From assembly GCF_031755915.1 (NCBI RefSeq), contig NC_083386.1:11036001-11100000 (forward strand): DNA of 64,000 nt, read 5' to 3'. The position numbers and the translations under genes are program-made. The first letter of the stretch is position 1. Each line of letters opens with the position of its first letter. Source of the stretch: Ziziphus jujuba. Taxonomy: Eukaryota > Streptophyta > Magnoliopsida > Rosales > Rhamnaceae. Shown piece after piece: positions 1 to 12,730 of this stretch. The notes beneath the pieces were generated by a model. The model was not told where the DNA came from. It worked only from the letters and a program-made list of their open reading frames with translations, and ran no database searches.

Positions 1-335
1 TTGGGCATGCCTGAACCTGATAAATCGGATCCGATCCAATAAAAATCCATCTTCATTATATCGGATTCCTCTGTTAGTTGGGTTTTATCTGATCAGGTCT
101 GACGAGTTACCCTTCCTGACTCGGTTTGAATGTTTATAAAATTCAAATGAATTTATCGTATTTTTCACAAGCATACCACGATACCGAATGGATTTATCAG
201 AGCACAATCTGACCTGATTAGGGTATAAAATTTGAAAATCCGATCCGATTTGATATTCGATTAAGCATATTCGCACCTAATTAAATTGGATTGGATTTTA
301 AAAACCCGATCCAATCTGATCCATTGCCATCCTTA
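1..335. mobile_element. Right end of a non-autonomous hAT-like element (cut by window edge)
   Basis: The segment ends in TTGCCATCCTTA (324-335), the reverse complement of TAAGGATGGCAA, which closely matches the terminal repeat of the complete hAT-type element at 51306-51912 (TAGGGATGGCAA). Towards this end the sequence repeats GATCC/GGAT-rich words (CCGATCCAAT, CCGATCCGAT, CCGATCCAAT), the clustered subterminal motifs usual for hAT ends. There is no transposase reading frame. The left end lies outside the window, so the target duplication (expected to be ATAATTAT at 336-343) cannot be confirmed. Confidence 0.5.
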
Positions 336-1818
336 ATAATTATCCTATTTTTGGTAAAATAACGTACAAAGATAATAATTTAGGTTTTCGCTTATAGTGA
401 TTTGTGATTCCATACTGTCCATGTATTGATTACATAAAACAAAGTTTCTCATTCGATTTTCTTATACCAGTGGACAAAGAAAAACTGTAAAGCAGATATC
501 GCAATCTGCATTATCTGTTCCAACTTTCCAAGTGTAAAATTGCCATATGACTATCCCATTTTATGATGCAATTATGCATTTAATTTTTGTAAAAAAAATA
601 GAAATTTGGATTTTGCCTTCTTATGTCCATCAAATGATTCGTATTTATTTAACTGTTACTATCATGAATGTAACTGTGTATATAAAGGTAATACATCACG
701 GACATCAATTATAAAGATACTTGGCGAACCCGTAAAGAATTTTATGTTGTATATCAAGCTTTCTACATCGGACACGAGACACCGACTGACGAAGAGCATC
801 ATATCTGACACGCGTTGTACACAACATATGTGGCTCAGATCATGTCTTCTCTCCGTTCCCAATAGGCGATAAAACGGTGGGAACTACTGAGTTTGACCCG
901 TTTCCTTTCCTTTTATTATTAAACTGCCAACATTATTATTCAATGACTTGGACGTTGTGAAGCCAGATTCGACGGTGAATGATCTTTTATTATTTGCCAA
1001 CGCAGCACCAATTTACCAGCTAAAGACAAAATGCCCATGTCATCATAAGGGGAAAAAAACAAAAAAAAGGCAATAATTATGTATAATAATTTTTTTGACT
1101 TAGAAACATTTTGCACCAAAATTATGATACCTTTTTCACTTTTTTCTTTTTATCAATAATTTGTATTCTAGCAATTTTCACTTAATGAATTTAATTAGAT
1201 TAGACATACACTTTGTTAATAAAAATTTATTTAAATTGGTCACCAGACCAAAAAAATCATTAACGAATTCATGGTCACATAGCACGAAAATTCATTAATT
1301 GAATCCACAATAAAATTATTTTTATTCATAAAATATATAGTAAAATACGAATTTTATATTATCTCAGTTGATTTCATTTCACTTTATGAATAAAAATAAT
1401 TTTAAATTAAAATCTAATAAATATTGAAATTAAGCAAGCAAACTCTTAAAAAAATTGTACAGCAAAGTGGAAATATTAAGTATAGTACAAAAATTAGTCT
1501 AGAACAATCTTTTATTTTTATTTTCATTTTTTTTTCCCCTAAAACCTAAATGTTTTAATTTATCCAAGAAAGGGTAATTCAATAAGGAGATGACTTATTA
1601 ACTTGGTCATTTTCTATCAAAGCTGACAAAGACGGAGGTAGACCGTCTCTACCAACCCACAACCTCCATATGTGACGCGGATCTATCACCAATCACCCAA
1701 ACTATCAATTTTATGCACGCCCATTCCATTCGCCGCCTACTACTACCACTACTCCATTATTTCCATTTTAGACAATAAAAAAAAATATAATAATAAAAAT
1801 TTAAATAAATGGACCTCT
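336..1818. other. Gene-free upstream region of P5CS
   Basis: This is AT-rich DNA with no reading frame that resembles a known protein. It is the distal promoter of the P5CS gene that starts at 2339. Apart from poly-T and poly-A runs I see no mobile element or RNA gene in it. Confidence 0.5.
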
Positions 1819-1833
1819 CACGTGACACGTGTC
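1819..1833. promoter_or_regulatory. Twin G-box/ABRE upstream of P5CS
   Basis: Two palindromic CACGTG boxes lie 7 bp apart, start to start (1819-1824 and 1826-1831), in the string CACGTGACACGTGTC. This is about 510 bp upstream of the P5CS start codon. ACGTG cores are the binding sites of bZIP (ABF/AREB) and bHLH factors, and paired copies are the usual arrangement in ABA-responsive promoters. P5CS genes are classically induced by drought, salt and ABA, so the pair is a plausible control site. The regulatory role is inferred. Confidence 0.6.
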
Positions 1834-2101
1834 ATCCTCAATTGTAGATTGAAAAAGACAAACGTGCAGCTGGACTGCGTTAGTATCTTTCTACCAGACA
1901 GACTTCTCTCTCTTCTTTCTTTTTTCTCTAATATCTGTCCATCTGTTTTCTGAATTTTACTATTACGAACACCGTTTTTAATTTTATCAGATATCCAATA
2001 ACCATCCACCACGTCTATATTTCATATTCCCAAAATGTCCTTTGTCATATTATCTGTTTTTTGTTTTTTTCCCTCCACGTCCTCACCTCACCTTGTGTGT
2101 G

Positions 2102-2322
2102 TCTCTCTCTCTCTCTCTCTCTCTCTTTATTAGTAGTATCCTCCTCCAAGGCCCAAGAAGCGGCAGTATCAGCTGCAACGTTTCTGAATCTTTCGGAAAT
2201 TAAAATATATATATATATATATATATTTAAACAAGAAAAACAGCTGCGCCTACTGAGTCGCCGTCTTTTTCTTATATTTCTTTGAACCAAGTCGTCGTCT
2301 TCGTCGCCGCCGCCGCCGCCGC
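2102..2322. repeat. Microsatellites in the P5CS 5' leader region: (CT)n, (AT)n, (GTC/GCC)n
   Basis: Three simple repeats lie just upstream of the P5CS ATG: a CT run at 2102-2126, an AT run at about 2205-2226 and a GTC/GCC trinucleotide run at 2291-2322. CT-rich leaders close to the start codon are common in plant genes. The AT run could act as a TATA region, but that cannot be decided from sequence. Confidence 0.7.
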
Positions 2323-2338
2323 ATTTACTGTCTCCGAT

Positions 2339-5300
2339 ATGGATGAAATGGATCGGTCTCGAGCTTTTGTCAAAGACGTTAAACGAATCGTCGTCAAGGT
2401 CTCTCTTTACTCTTTTTTTATTCTCTTTCATTTTTATTTGGTAGATTCAAATAGACTCTCATTTTCTACTGAAATGCCTAATTTGCCTGGTGAATTTAGT
2501 AGATAACGTTTGAAATTTATGTACTTGGAAGCTGGAAAGCTACCAAAAAAAAATAAAAAAATTGTTGTTTTTGATTTTGACCATGTTGTTCCAAGTGCTC
2601 TTTGTGTTTGTTTACTGGGAAAATTGTGAGTGCGTTAACTATTTGATTGGATGTAGTAATTTTGGTTTGTTTTCCTGCGTTTTCTCGTCAGTTAAGCAGA
2701 GCATTTCTTGGTTTAGATAGTATTCTGAGTTTTTTTTGTTTTCTTAATGGGGGTTGTCTATTTCAAATGGCATATCCGATATTTGTTTGGCTTTTTGAAG
2801 AAAGAATTATTAGCAGTAGCATGATCTTTTTCGATATTTTATGAAAGAAAAAGTAAAGAAATAAAGAGAAACTCGTATTCGCTTTCCTTTATTTTTGGTT
2901 ATTCTGAGTATATTCCAAGAGAATAAGTATATTGGTGGATGAAGAGGCAAATGATAATGTATATTCCCATCATTTCCCCAGCTTGACTTTTTTCTATGAA
3001 GGAACCAAATCATGAAGCATAAAAAGATTCTAATGTTTAATTTTTTTTTTTTTTTGGGGGACTCAAAGTAAACAAAAAATGATGTAAGAAAATCCTAATT
3101 TTGTACCTTAAAAAGCTGGATTAAATTGCAAATGTTGGTGTGACTAATTTTTTTATGTTGTGCTATAATTACTGAAGGTGGGGACTGCAGTTGTTACCCG
3201 TAAGGATGGAAGATTAGCGCTTGGAAGGGTGGGTGCGCTTTGTGAGCAGGTAATTTAGTGGATCATGTGTGAGGTTAGCTAGCTTGTACGGTTTTTATTG
3301 AAAATATAATTACCAATTTGGAATTTGAAAATGTAAACCAGATTAAGGAATTGAATTCTCAAGGATATGAGGTCATTATGGTGTCATCAGGTGCTGTCGG
3401 CCTTGGTCGCCAAAGGCTTCGATACAGGAAACTGGTTAACAGCAGGTTTTTCATTGTTCCTTTGTGATTGTCATTGCTGCCATTTTTATAATTTGTAGAT
3501 CACCTAAGATACATATGTTGTGAAGATTTTTCTTCTGAAAAATTCAAAAACGAATTAATAGTTATAGCTTTGTTGCAGTTTTGCTGATCTCCAAAAACCA
3601 CAAGTTGAAATTGATGGGAAAGCATGTGCTGCTGTAGGACAGAATAGTCTTATGGCTCTCTATGATACATTGTTCAGTCAGGTGGTTATGGTGTCCGTTT
3701 TTGTCTGTTTTAGAACTTCATTAGAGCCCTCATAAGTAGATTGGAATTTATAATTAAATTCGTACTGGGACTATTGTTTGATTTAAATAGTAAAATACAT
3801 TTCTTTTGTTTACTTTCTTACTTGTTTTTCCTGTTCCCAGCTTGATTTAACATCAGCTCAGCTTCTTGTAACTGATCATGACTTTATGGATAAAGATTTC
3901 AGAAGGCAAATGAATGATACTGTAAAGTCATTATTGTCCTTGAAGGTTATTCCCGTATTTAATGAAAATGATGCAGTGAGTACCCGAAAAGCTCCGTACG
4001 AGGTCTGTTACTTGCCTATTTCTGCTTTATTTGTTGTGGTGGGAATGATAATCTTAAACATGCTGTTTATCATTTTCTCGTTGAGAAATGGAATGTCTAA
4101 GTTAAAAAATGGCTGTTGAAATCGGCCTACAAGGTTATAAGATAATTATAGGTATGAAAAAGATTCCATCAAAACTTTTGCCATTCTAAGATAAGAATTC
4201 AAAGGATTTTATGTTTGGAAACCAAACAATTATGCTATATCAGTTCTTGGATATAAACTAAACTAACTACTTTGATTAGATGCCAAATGTTTGTGGTAAT
4301 GAAGGTGTGATTTTCCATTATCCAGACCAATTTTTCTAAATCTTTTTTTTTTTTTTTTTTGGGTGAATTTGATTGGCTTAAATGTTTTTTCTTTTGTGGC
4401 TGCTGTAGAGTTCTGATGACTATAAATCAACTAACCTGTTAACCCAAAATTCAAACTTGGGGGGCACTTAAACTAATTTATTAGGTCCATGTATAAGAAG
4501 GCATTTGGTTGTTTTGATATATTTATGCTTTTTTCCTAACAAGCAAATACTGGTGCACATACCTGTCCCTACGCACTTTTCCTATTCTGGAATGCCATTT
4601 TGGAGCATGAGAAGAAGACTGTATATCTCCTTACCTTTACAGTAAAAAATCATATTATCTTGGCCTGACTTTATTGAAATCTAGAATTCATATCTTTCTT
4701 GTGCATATGGGGATGAAAATTTCTATTTTAGAATCTTAATTTTTTTTCCATTAACAACTATTTACTTTGTCACTGTAGAATACACTCATTTCACTGGTCT
4801 GATATGGACACAATATGCAGGATTCTTCTGGTATATTTTGGGATAATGACAGCTTGGCGGCTCTACTGGCATTAGATTTGAAGGCTGATCTTCTTGTTCT
4901 GTTGAGTGATGTAGAGGGTCTTTACAGCGGTCCTCCAAGTGACCCACGTTCAAAGCTTATCCATACATACGTTAAGGAAAAGCATCAAAGTGAAATTACT
5001 TTTGGAGACAAATCAAGGGTGGGAAGAGGGGGTATGACCGCAAAAGTTAAAGCTGCTGTTAATGCAGCTGATGCTGGAATCCCTGTTGTTATCACCAGGT
5101 ATAATCTCACGCTATATGCTTACATGTGAATAACTACGTGTCTAATAAAGTTTTCACACATGAGAGTATACAATTAATTTAATCAAATTTTCTTGTTTAA
5201 AGGGAAAAAAGATGATAAAAGTTACATCGAACTTCTGACTTTTTTGAATCCCCTCTTATAATCCCATTTTCTTTTAAAAAATTCAAGTAAAATAAATAAT

Positions 5301-8300
5301 AAAAGTTGTCTACTAACTTCAGTTTTACAGTGAGTGATAAAGTGATGTTATTCAAGTAAAAGAAATCCTACTGTATAAATTAATTCAGGGTTGAGAAAGA
5401 TGCAGGCCTCTTTCTTCTCCTGTTTCTACTTCAAGAAATCTAATATGTCATATTCTAACTTGAAACCCACGGTGAACTTTTAGCAGGTAGTAGTTGGTTG
5501 ATTGAGTGGTTGGTGGGTGTTTGTTCCCCCCCAGCAGCTAGTAGTTGTTGATATTCTATTTGAGCCCAATGTGCATACTTCTGTAATAATTTGTTTATTG
5601 TTACCTTTTGAAGTGGGTATGCTGCTGAAAATATCATTAAAGTCCTTCAAGGACAGCGTATTGGTACCCTCTTCCATCACGATGCACATTTATGGGGCCC
5701 ACTCAAAGACATTAGTTCACACCAGATGGCAGTTGCAGCCAGGGAAAGTTCCAGAAAGCTTCAGGTAGTGTGATGTTGCTTAATGTGTTCAACTCAACAT
5801 TTATTCTGTGATCTATATTGTCTTTCTTCTATCTTTTTGGACACTCTTTGCCTCCATAACTCAGTATACATTTATTCACCCAAAAAAAAAAAAAAAAGGA
5901 AAAACTCTAGTATACATTCTACTTCAGCAAATAAGTAATGTGATAATTTCTTGTTTTACAGGCCTTGTCTTCTCAAGACAGGAAAAAAATTTTGCTCGAT
6001 ATAGCTGATGCACTAGAAGCTAATGAGAAAGTGATTAGTGTTGAAAATGAAGCTGATGTTGCTGCTGCACAGCAGGCAGGATATGAAAAATCCTTGATAG
6101 CTCGGCTGCTTCTAAGGCCTAGAAAGGTCTGATGAATTGATTATTTTCATCTATTTTTTATTTCTCTTCTCGCTTTCTACCTTATGGTTCTTGTTCGACA
6201 TTTCTTATCTCTAAACAAATATTGCCACGTGTGGATACTATGCTAACTGGACCAAGTGTTGTTGTTTATCAGAGCTGGTGTCACTGCTTAACTTGTTGTT
6301 TCTAAAACAGTTTACTATGCTTGACAGATTTCAGGCCTTGCAAAATCTATTCGCGTACTTGCAAACATGGAAGACCCAATTGGTCAAGTTTTGAAGAAAA
6401 CTCAGGTAAGGGAAGGGTATAGGATAATAAATTTTGGATATCAGTCAATAGTCTAAATACAGCAATTCAAGGGTTCTAATAAAGTGGGTTCTAAGCAAGA
6501 TACTGAGTAATGCAGGATCCTAGAGAGAACAAATACTAGAAAAACACTGTAGTAAAGGCAATCTTAATTTCATTCATTATCATTCATTCAAAGTCTACCT
6601 CTTAGGGTTTTAAAGAACTCTTTTTATTGTTGCACAACCAATTAGGAAAAGAAAATAACTGTAAATAAGACAAGAAACTAAACCAGGAAACAAGTTCCCT
6701 AATAAAATTAAATGAAATTCCAAATATATAATTTATTTATTTCTTAAATCTGCACCTAAAATAGGTTTTACATTTTCCATCTTTGCCTCCATAACTTAAA
6801 TTTGTTTTTGTGCTTATTATTGCTAATATGTGATTTTTCTTATGACTACTTTCTGTTATAGCTTGCAGATGGACTTATCTTAGAGAAAACATCAAGTCCT
6901 TTGGGCGTTCTCCTGGTTGTGTTTGAGTCTCGTCCTGATGCACTTGTACAGGTAAAAGTGCCACATTTTGAAAAATAAAAATGTTTTATATGGTATGGTT
7001 TGTATGGATGGGTCATCTAGATATTGCTTTCTCTATGGTCAACTGTTCTCTTCTTCTTTCAACTTAAATTTTCGGGGACGATGACAAAATGTAGGATAAA
7101 AATAGAATATCTTTTCCTATAAGAAATTTTAAAAGGAAAAAGCCTTCTTTTCCTTGTTATTGTTTATTGTATTGACATCATTTTCATAGCTAGGCCTGCT
7201 TCGTAATAGCTTAAGCTTTTGGGATTGATGGTAACTTAACATGGTATAAGAGCTATGGTTGTTTGTCTAGTATTGTTTCGATCCTACTAACTATCATTTG
7301 TGGTAATTTATTGTTCTGCACTTTTCCTTCCCACTTTCTGTTACCCCCACCTATTCTAAGCTGGATTCTTTTTCTCATTATTGGTCCATGTTTCGTTTGT
7401 TTGAATAGATAGCTTCATTAGCAATACGTAGTGGAAATGGGCTTCTCTTGAAGGGGGGAAAGGAGGCCAAGCGATCAAATGCTATACTGCACAAGGTTTC
7501 TAATGTTGTTCAAACTAAATAATACTGAATATACTGGAATGTAGCATCAAATCAATCTTTATTTCCACATTAGCATTGAAACCATTTCTGCAACTCACCC
7601 TTATCCTTAAATTTGTAGGTTATTACTGAAGCCATCCCAGATAGCGTTGGTGGAAAGCTAATTGGACTTGTGACCTCAAGGGAGGAGATTCCTGATTTGC
7701 TAAAGGTGATTATAGCGAAGAATAATAACTAATCACTTTATTTTTGCTCTTTAAGTTGATTATTGATATTGAAAAAAAAATTGAAACTCAAGATTCACAT
7801 TTTTGTGCTAGCTTGATGATGTGATTGATCTTGTGATCCCAAGAGGCAGTAATAAGCTGGTTTCTCAAATCAAGAACTCAACCAAGATTCCTGTTCTTGG
7901 TCATGCTGGTGAGATGAATTGAACTCATTGCTTTACTTGGATATAAATTGTACAGGCTGTGGCATTTCGTTTAGTAATATACTTTTCCTAGTACAACATG
8001 ATGCTTCATGTTGTAGTAAAAAATGGCACTTTTTGCTCTCAGATGGAATCTGCCATGTCTATGTTGATAAGTCTGCTAACATGGCTATGGCAAAGCAAAT
8101 TGTTTTAGATGCAAAAGTAGATTATCCTGCAGCCTGTAATGCAATGGTAAATTATTTATTAATTTACAATTACTGAACATTTTCTTTTATGGTTTTCAAA
8201 CATTTAGCATCTTTGGACATACCTAATCACTATGTTTGGTTATTCATTATTTGTGATTTTATTTTATTTTATTTTTTATTTTTTATTTTTTATTTTTTAA

Positions 8301-10469
8301 TATTTCAGGAAACACTTCTTGTCCATAAGGATCTAATGCATAGCCGTGGATTTGATGAGCTTATTGTTGATCTTCGTGTTGAAGGTAAAATTTTTCCCTA
8401 TTGAATGTTGCCAATTCCAAACTTTTTGTTCCCTTCCATCCTCTCCTTCGTCTCCCTCCCTTATAAGCTTCTAACTCAAAAAGCCTTGGGGCCTTGCAAA
8501 CTATCAATTAGGGAGAGGCATCCGAAGCCATATTTTCCAAGGTGGAGTGAGTTATGTCGAATTAAATGTTAAATCAGTGTAAGAGGGCTTAAAATAGCTA
8601 GATAGGCTCAAAAATGGTTTAATAGATTTTTTGAATATGCTAATTCTGAACCCCTCTAAAATCTGCCCAAGCTCACCTTTTCAACTCGATTATTATGTCC
8701 AATAATAATTTTTACGTTTGGCCTCATTTAGTAGAAAATATTTTAAGCAACCTGTTGGATTGCCACTACGTAAGTCATTCAAATGTCCCATTGTGTGTGG
8801 AGAAATCTTACTGAGTTTCCTTTAGGTGCAACTGTGCCCCAAAATTTACACTTCTGCCTAATATATTTGCTTATTTAGCTTTTTAAAACTTTTTTCGTTT
8901 TACTATAAAAGACCAAATTTTTAGTGATAGCTAAGATGCCCTATTAAGTTCACTTCCAGATTATTCCTTCTAATACTGGTTATCTTACAAATTCCCCATT
9001 TATTGGAAAATAGTAGTTGGTAGAGGGAAGAGAGAAGTTAGTTCCAATTCAGGCTTGCATGATTTCAAAACTTTCGTAGTACTTTTGAACTCACCTTCAT
9101 CTTTGTGGAACTTTGATCATGTCTCCTTAGTGAAACATGCCACTAGAAGGATACAAAGGTACAGCTGATAGTGTTATCTTTTGCAGGTGTTACTATATTT
9201 GGTGGACCAAGAGCAAGTTCCGTTCTGAACATTCCAGAGGCACGTAAATTTCATCATGAGTACAATTCAATGGCTTGCACTGTTGAGTTGGTCGATGATG
9301 TTTATGCAGCAATTGATCATATACATCAACATGGAAGGCATGTTAGCATTTTATTTTGGAGATGAAATATGTTAACGTTTTTATTTTGGAGATGAAACAT
9401 GTTAATGTCAAATCTCTTTCTTCTGAAATGCACATTTGGCTATGTAATTCTAAATTATATATGAAGTTGTCTGATGATTATTCTTGCTTTTCCTGCTTTT
9501 CACAGTGCGCATACTGATTGTATAATTGCAGAAGACAAAGAAACTGTGGAAGTTTTTTTACGTCAAGTTGATAGGTGATAATGCATGATCTCTCTTATTC
9601 CAGAATGTAAAATTTGTCAGTTTGATAGCCTCTGTAATTGTGATCTGTTGTTTTGTTGGATTTGTAATTAAATACGATTTTGACATAATAGCTAGGTTCT
9701 CTCAGTAATTGGTTGTCAAGGAATAGTTTGTTTGAACAGGATGGAATGCTAAAATTTGGGTAGTAATGTAAATTGGCTTTTATACTTTGGCAGTGCTGCT
9801 GTTTTCCACAATGCTAGCACAAGATTTTGTGATGGTGCTCGATTTGGACTTGGTGCAGAGGTATAATTTTGCTTAATAGTGATTCTGGAAATTGCTCGGT
9901 TTTGTCAACGTTCATTTCTTGTATTTGACTCTTCAATTGCCTTGCAGGTTGGGATCAGCACAGGTCGAATTCATGCCCGTGGTCCTGTAGGAGTTGAAGG
10001 ACTGTTAACAACCCGATGGTAATTACCGCTGATATTTCATCTTTATAATATAAAACTTCATATTTTGATGCTTTTGCACTTTGGTATTTTATTTAATAGT
10101 TTTAATAAGATTACTAACATTTTTGTTCTATAGAAAAAACATAGAAAAGGATCTAAAATCCAGCAGAATTTTGTTAGAATGATTTCATTTTTAGACAGCA
10201 TCTATCTATCAAGGCATTGGTAGATAAAATATGTTTATATATAATTGTTAAAATTTTAATTTCTTAGTAAGGAATCTGATAGTTTTTAATGCTAAATGTT
10301 GAGAACTAATGCTGTCCCTTGTTGCAATGGCAGGATCCTTAGAGGAAGTGGTCATGTAGTGGCTGGTGATAAAGAACTAGTTTATACCCACAAGAATCTC
10401 CCAATTGAGCCCCTGAGTCTCACAAATGAGCTTGAGTCCCTATGTTTGGAAAATCACAGTCACAATTGA
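2339..10469 (+). CDS. P5CS: Delta-1-pyrroline-5-carboxylate synthetase (P5CS), 735 aa, 20 exons
   Basis: This bifunctional enzyme phosphorylates glutamate and reduces gamma-glutamyl phosphate to glutamate semialdehyde/P5C, the committed step of proline synthesis. Exons: 2339-2398, 3178-3249, 3342-3445, 3579-3681, 3841-4002, 4821-5098, 5614-5764, 5962-6126, 6328-6405, 6862-6951, 7409-7495, 7619-7705, 7812-7908, 8043-8146, 8309-8384, 9187-9337, 9506-9574, 9794-9860, 9948-10018, 10334-10469. They join in frame to 2208 nt. The N-terminal half is the glutamate 5-kinase, with [31 protein letters not shown] and the lysine-rich [12 protein letters not shown] segment. The C-terminal half is the reductase (ALDH fold), with [29 protein letters not shown] and YPAACNAM, whose Cys, near residue 543, is the likely catalytic thiol. 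The start is fixed by the family-typical [20 protein letters not shown]. Oddities: intron 16 has a GC donor, and the C-terminus after THKNLPIE runs longer than in the Arabidopsis enzyme. The twin G-box upstream fits stress induction. Confidence 0.97.
8255..8298. repeat. (TTTTA/TTTTTA)n run in P5CS intron 14
   Basis: Tandem ATTTT/ATTTTT units fill the end of intron 14 of P5CS, directly before the acceptor of the exon that starts at 8309. The run forms an extended pyrimidine-rich tract in front of the splice site. Confidence 0.7.
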
Positions 10470-11241
10470 GCTTTCCTTCGTACCTTGTCCTTCATGGGAC
10501 ACTCGGTTAAAGGGGAAATTGGAGAAAAGATGGTTTCAGCTGGGTGATGCTGTTTTTATTACTATTATTATTATTCTTAATATTAATGTAGCACATACTT
10601 GGCAAGTTTAATGGATTGTCTCATCAATTTTTAGATGTAGTAGTGATAGTGAAATAATTTATGAAACACTTCCTTCTGGTATGGATAATAGTCGCTATTT
10701 AATCACTGCTTGTTTGCCCTCGAATGCAAAGGCACTAATTTGTACCGGCTCTTAGGCCATGATTCAAGCATTTACCGAGTATTGAAATGGTGGATTCGCG
10801 AAAATGCACGAATGTGTCCATGATTCATTCGGCACTCAAAAGTTTTAAAACCATATTATTTTTTCTGAGATAAGCAAAAACAAATATATTTGGTTCAAAA
10901 ATCTCTTAGCAAATTGTGCTATATAACCAGCTTCATTCCCCTCTGCACATCTAAAACTGTTTAAAATGGAGATCTTTACTCCTCTCAGAGAATTTCAAGA
11001 ATTAAGAGTAAGATATAAAATGCACTTGACGATTATGATTGCCTCTTGGATTCCAAACACAAAATTGTAATAATAAAGAAAATCACTATCAAAACTGGTT
11101 TCTAAAACAGCAATCCTTCAAAAGCTCTAATGGAACAACTTTTCTCAATAAAATGTAACTTCTTTATTCCAGACATGAACAGTAAATCTCCAGTAACTAC
11201 TCAGATGTCTGTTTTCTCGAGATTTTTTCCACCAAAATTAA
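10470..11241. other. Intergenic space between convergent P5CS and p32-family genes
   Basis: Both genes end here, so the segment should hold both 3' untranslated regions and both polyadenylation sites. It includes a TTA microsatellite near 10560-10590. I see no other gene. Confidence 0.6.
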
Positions 11242-12666
11242 TTATGCTTCAACAAACTCCTTAAGTTTCTTCAACCACACCAAGTACTCTCTGCTGTCTT
11301 TGTTGATCATGTATTCATGCAAAAAATTTGTTGTACTGGGTTTGATTCCTCTAATCTCTAAGTACTTGTGAAAAGCTTTCTGCAGATTCTCATCCAAATC
11401 ACTGGAGAACAAAAACAGAAAACATTCAAATATATTACCAAAAACAAACAAATCATAATAATCAAATAATTTATGTAAAAATGAATATAATATTGACTTA
11501 CTGGAAGTCAGGTCCTTCATAGGCAATCTGATCTTCTGAATTTTCTGGTTGTTTTACTATCAAGCTGTCAATTGCAATCTCATCTGGGTAAGCAGTGCAA
11601 CTAAACTCCAGAGAAGGTCCACTCTTCTTAGAGACATTAACAACCAGTGGAATGCTAGACTGGCTAGCCTTTTCACCATCTTCATCTCCATTGTCATCAT
11701 CTTCATCTTCTCCGGTAACTAGATTAGGCATGTGAACTTCGACATGTATGTCTTCATCTTGATATGTTCTCTTTAGAGTTACAGTTTGAACTCCAGGATT
11801 ATCCAGGATCTCAAAAGGGAAACCACTTGGAACCTCTTCAACCTGTTAAAAACAATAACCATGACAATCATCTTGTTAATGCAGCTTCGATGGGAAAAAC
11901 AAATATAATCCTCCATACTTGCTTGTTGTGACAATATTAACTGATAAACAGACTTGATAATGTATTGAAAACGAAATTTGAAACTGCATCACTCTTCCAA
12001 AAAAGGCTCACTATTTCACAGTAAGCTTAACCGTTCCTAACTGCAAGTGTGTCAATTTCTGAAACCCACAACTGTGATGAGGTACTAGTTCAGTACCTCG
12101 TATCACTCAATGCCCAATAAATCCATTTGCAAAAACGTAAAAAATTAAACTTTTTTCTAGTTTAATCCGCCAACCACATCGCGAAAATGCAATAAAGTTT
12201 TTAACTTTTTATCCTTCCAGATTTTTTCATATACAAACTGACGAAACCTAGAAAACCTTCTGAACCCTCATTTTCCTTGTACTTCCTTTACATTTTCTCA
12301 CAAACCAAACAACCCATTAAACAAAAATGAAGAGAAAAACTGGCTTAGCAAACAAGAAATAAAAAAAACGTAGAAGTAAATAGTAATAAGAAAGCTCACC
12401 CGCTCGTGATCATCGGACTCGGCGGCGCACTGGATCTCTGAGTCGATGACTCGGACGAGAGACTCATCCGAGCTAGATTTCTTCGACGCAGAGGAGTAAT
12501 GGAAGTAGGGAACCAGGGGGCTAATAAACTGCTTGTGAGAGAGATTTGAGTTGTTAATGGCAGTGACGAGGGCATAATGGTAATGTCTCCGGCCGCCCTG
12601 GGCGAGTCGACTCGCTACTGGGGCGAAGGAGGAGGCCGATTTGCGAAGAATGGAAGCGAAGCTCAT
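11242..12666 (-). CDS. Mitochondrial glycoprotein (MAM33/p32) family protein, 255 aa, 3 exons
   Basis: This is a plant member of the MAM33/p32 family, acidic doughnut-shaped trimers of the mitochondrial matrix that are linked to organelle ribosome assembly and respiration. Exons on the minus strand: 12666-12400, 11842-11502, 11401-11242; they join in frame to 768 nt. The first exon encodes a Ser/Arg/Ala-rich presequence (MSFASILRKSASSFAPVASR) typical of mitochondrial import. The mature part contains VEEVPSGFPFEI, a very acidic stretch (GEDEDDDNGDEDGE) and the family signature LQKAFHKYLEIRGIKPSTTN near the end. A perfect telo-box lies just upstream, and the gene is divergent from the CASP-like gene. 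Family assignment is strong; the precise function of this paralogue is not visible in the sequence. Confidence 0.93.
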
Positions 12667-12710
12667 TTTTCTCCTTTTCGAGTTGCAGAGAAACTGAGAG
12701 AGAGACAGAA

Positions 12711-12730
12711 GGGTTTAGGGTTTTAGGGGA
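12711..12730 (-). promoter_or_regulatory. Telo-box in the p32-family promoter
   Basis: On the minus strand this reads CCCCTAAAACCCTAAACCC and contains AAACCCTAAA, the telo-box. It lies about 45-65 bp upstream of the ATG. Telo-boxes are common near the start of plant genes for ribosomal, translation and mitochondrial-biogenesis proteins, which fits the gene. The role is inferred. Confidence 0.55.

Noticed and set aside
2045..2431. Minus-strand frame of 128 codons over the P5CS leader
   Set aside because: It is translated microsatellite ([13 protein letters not shown]) overlapping the real first exon.
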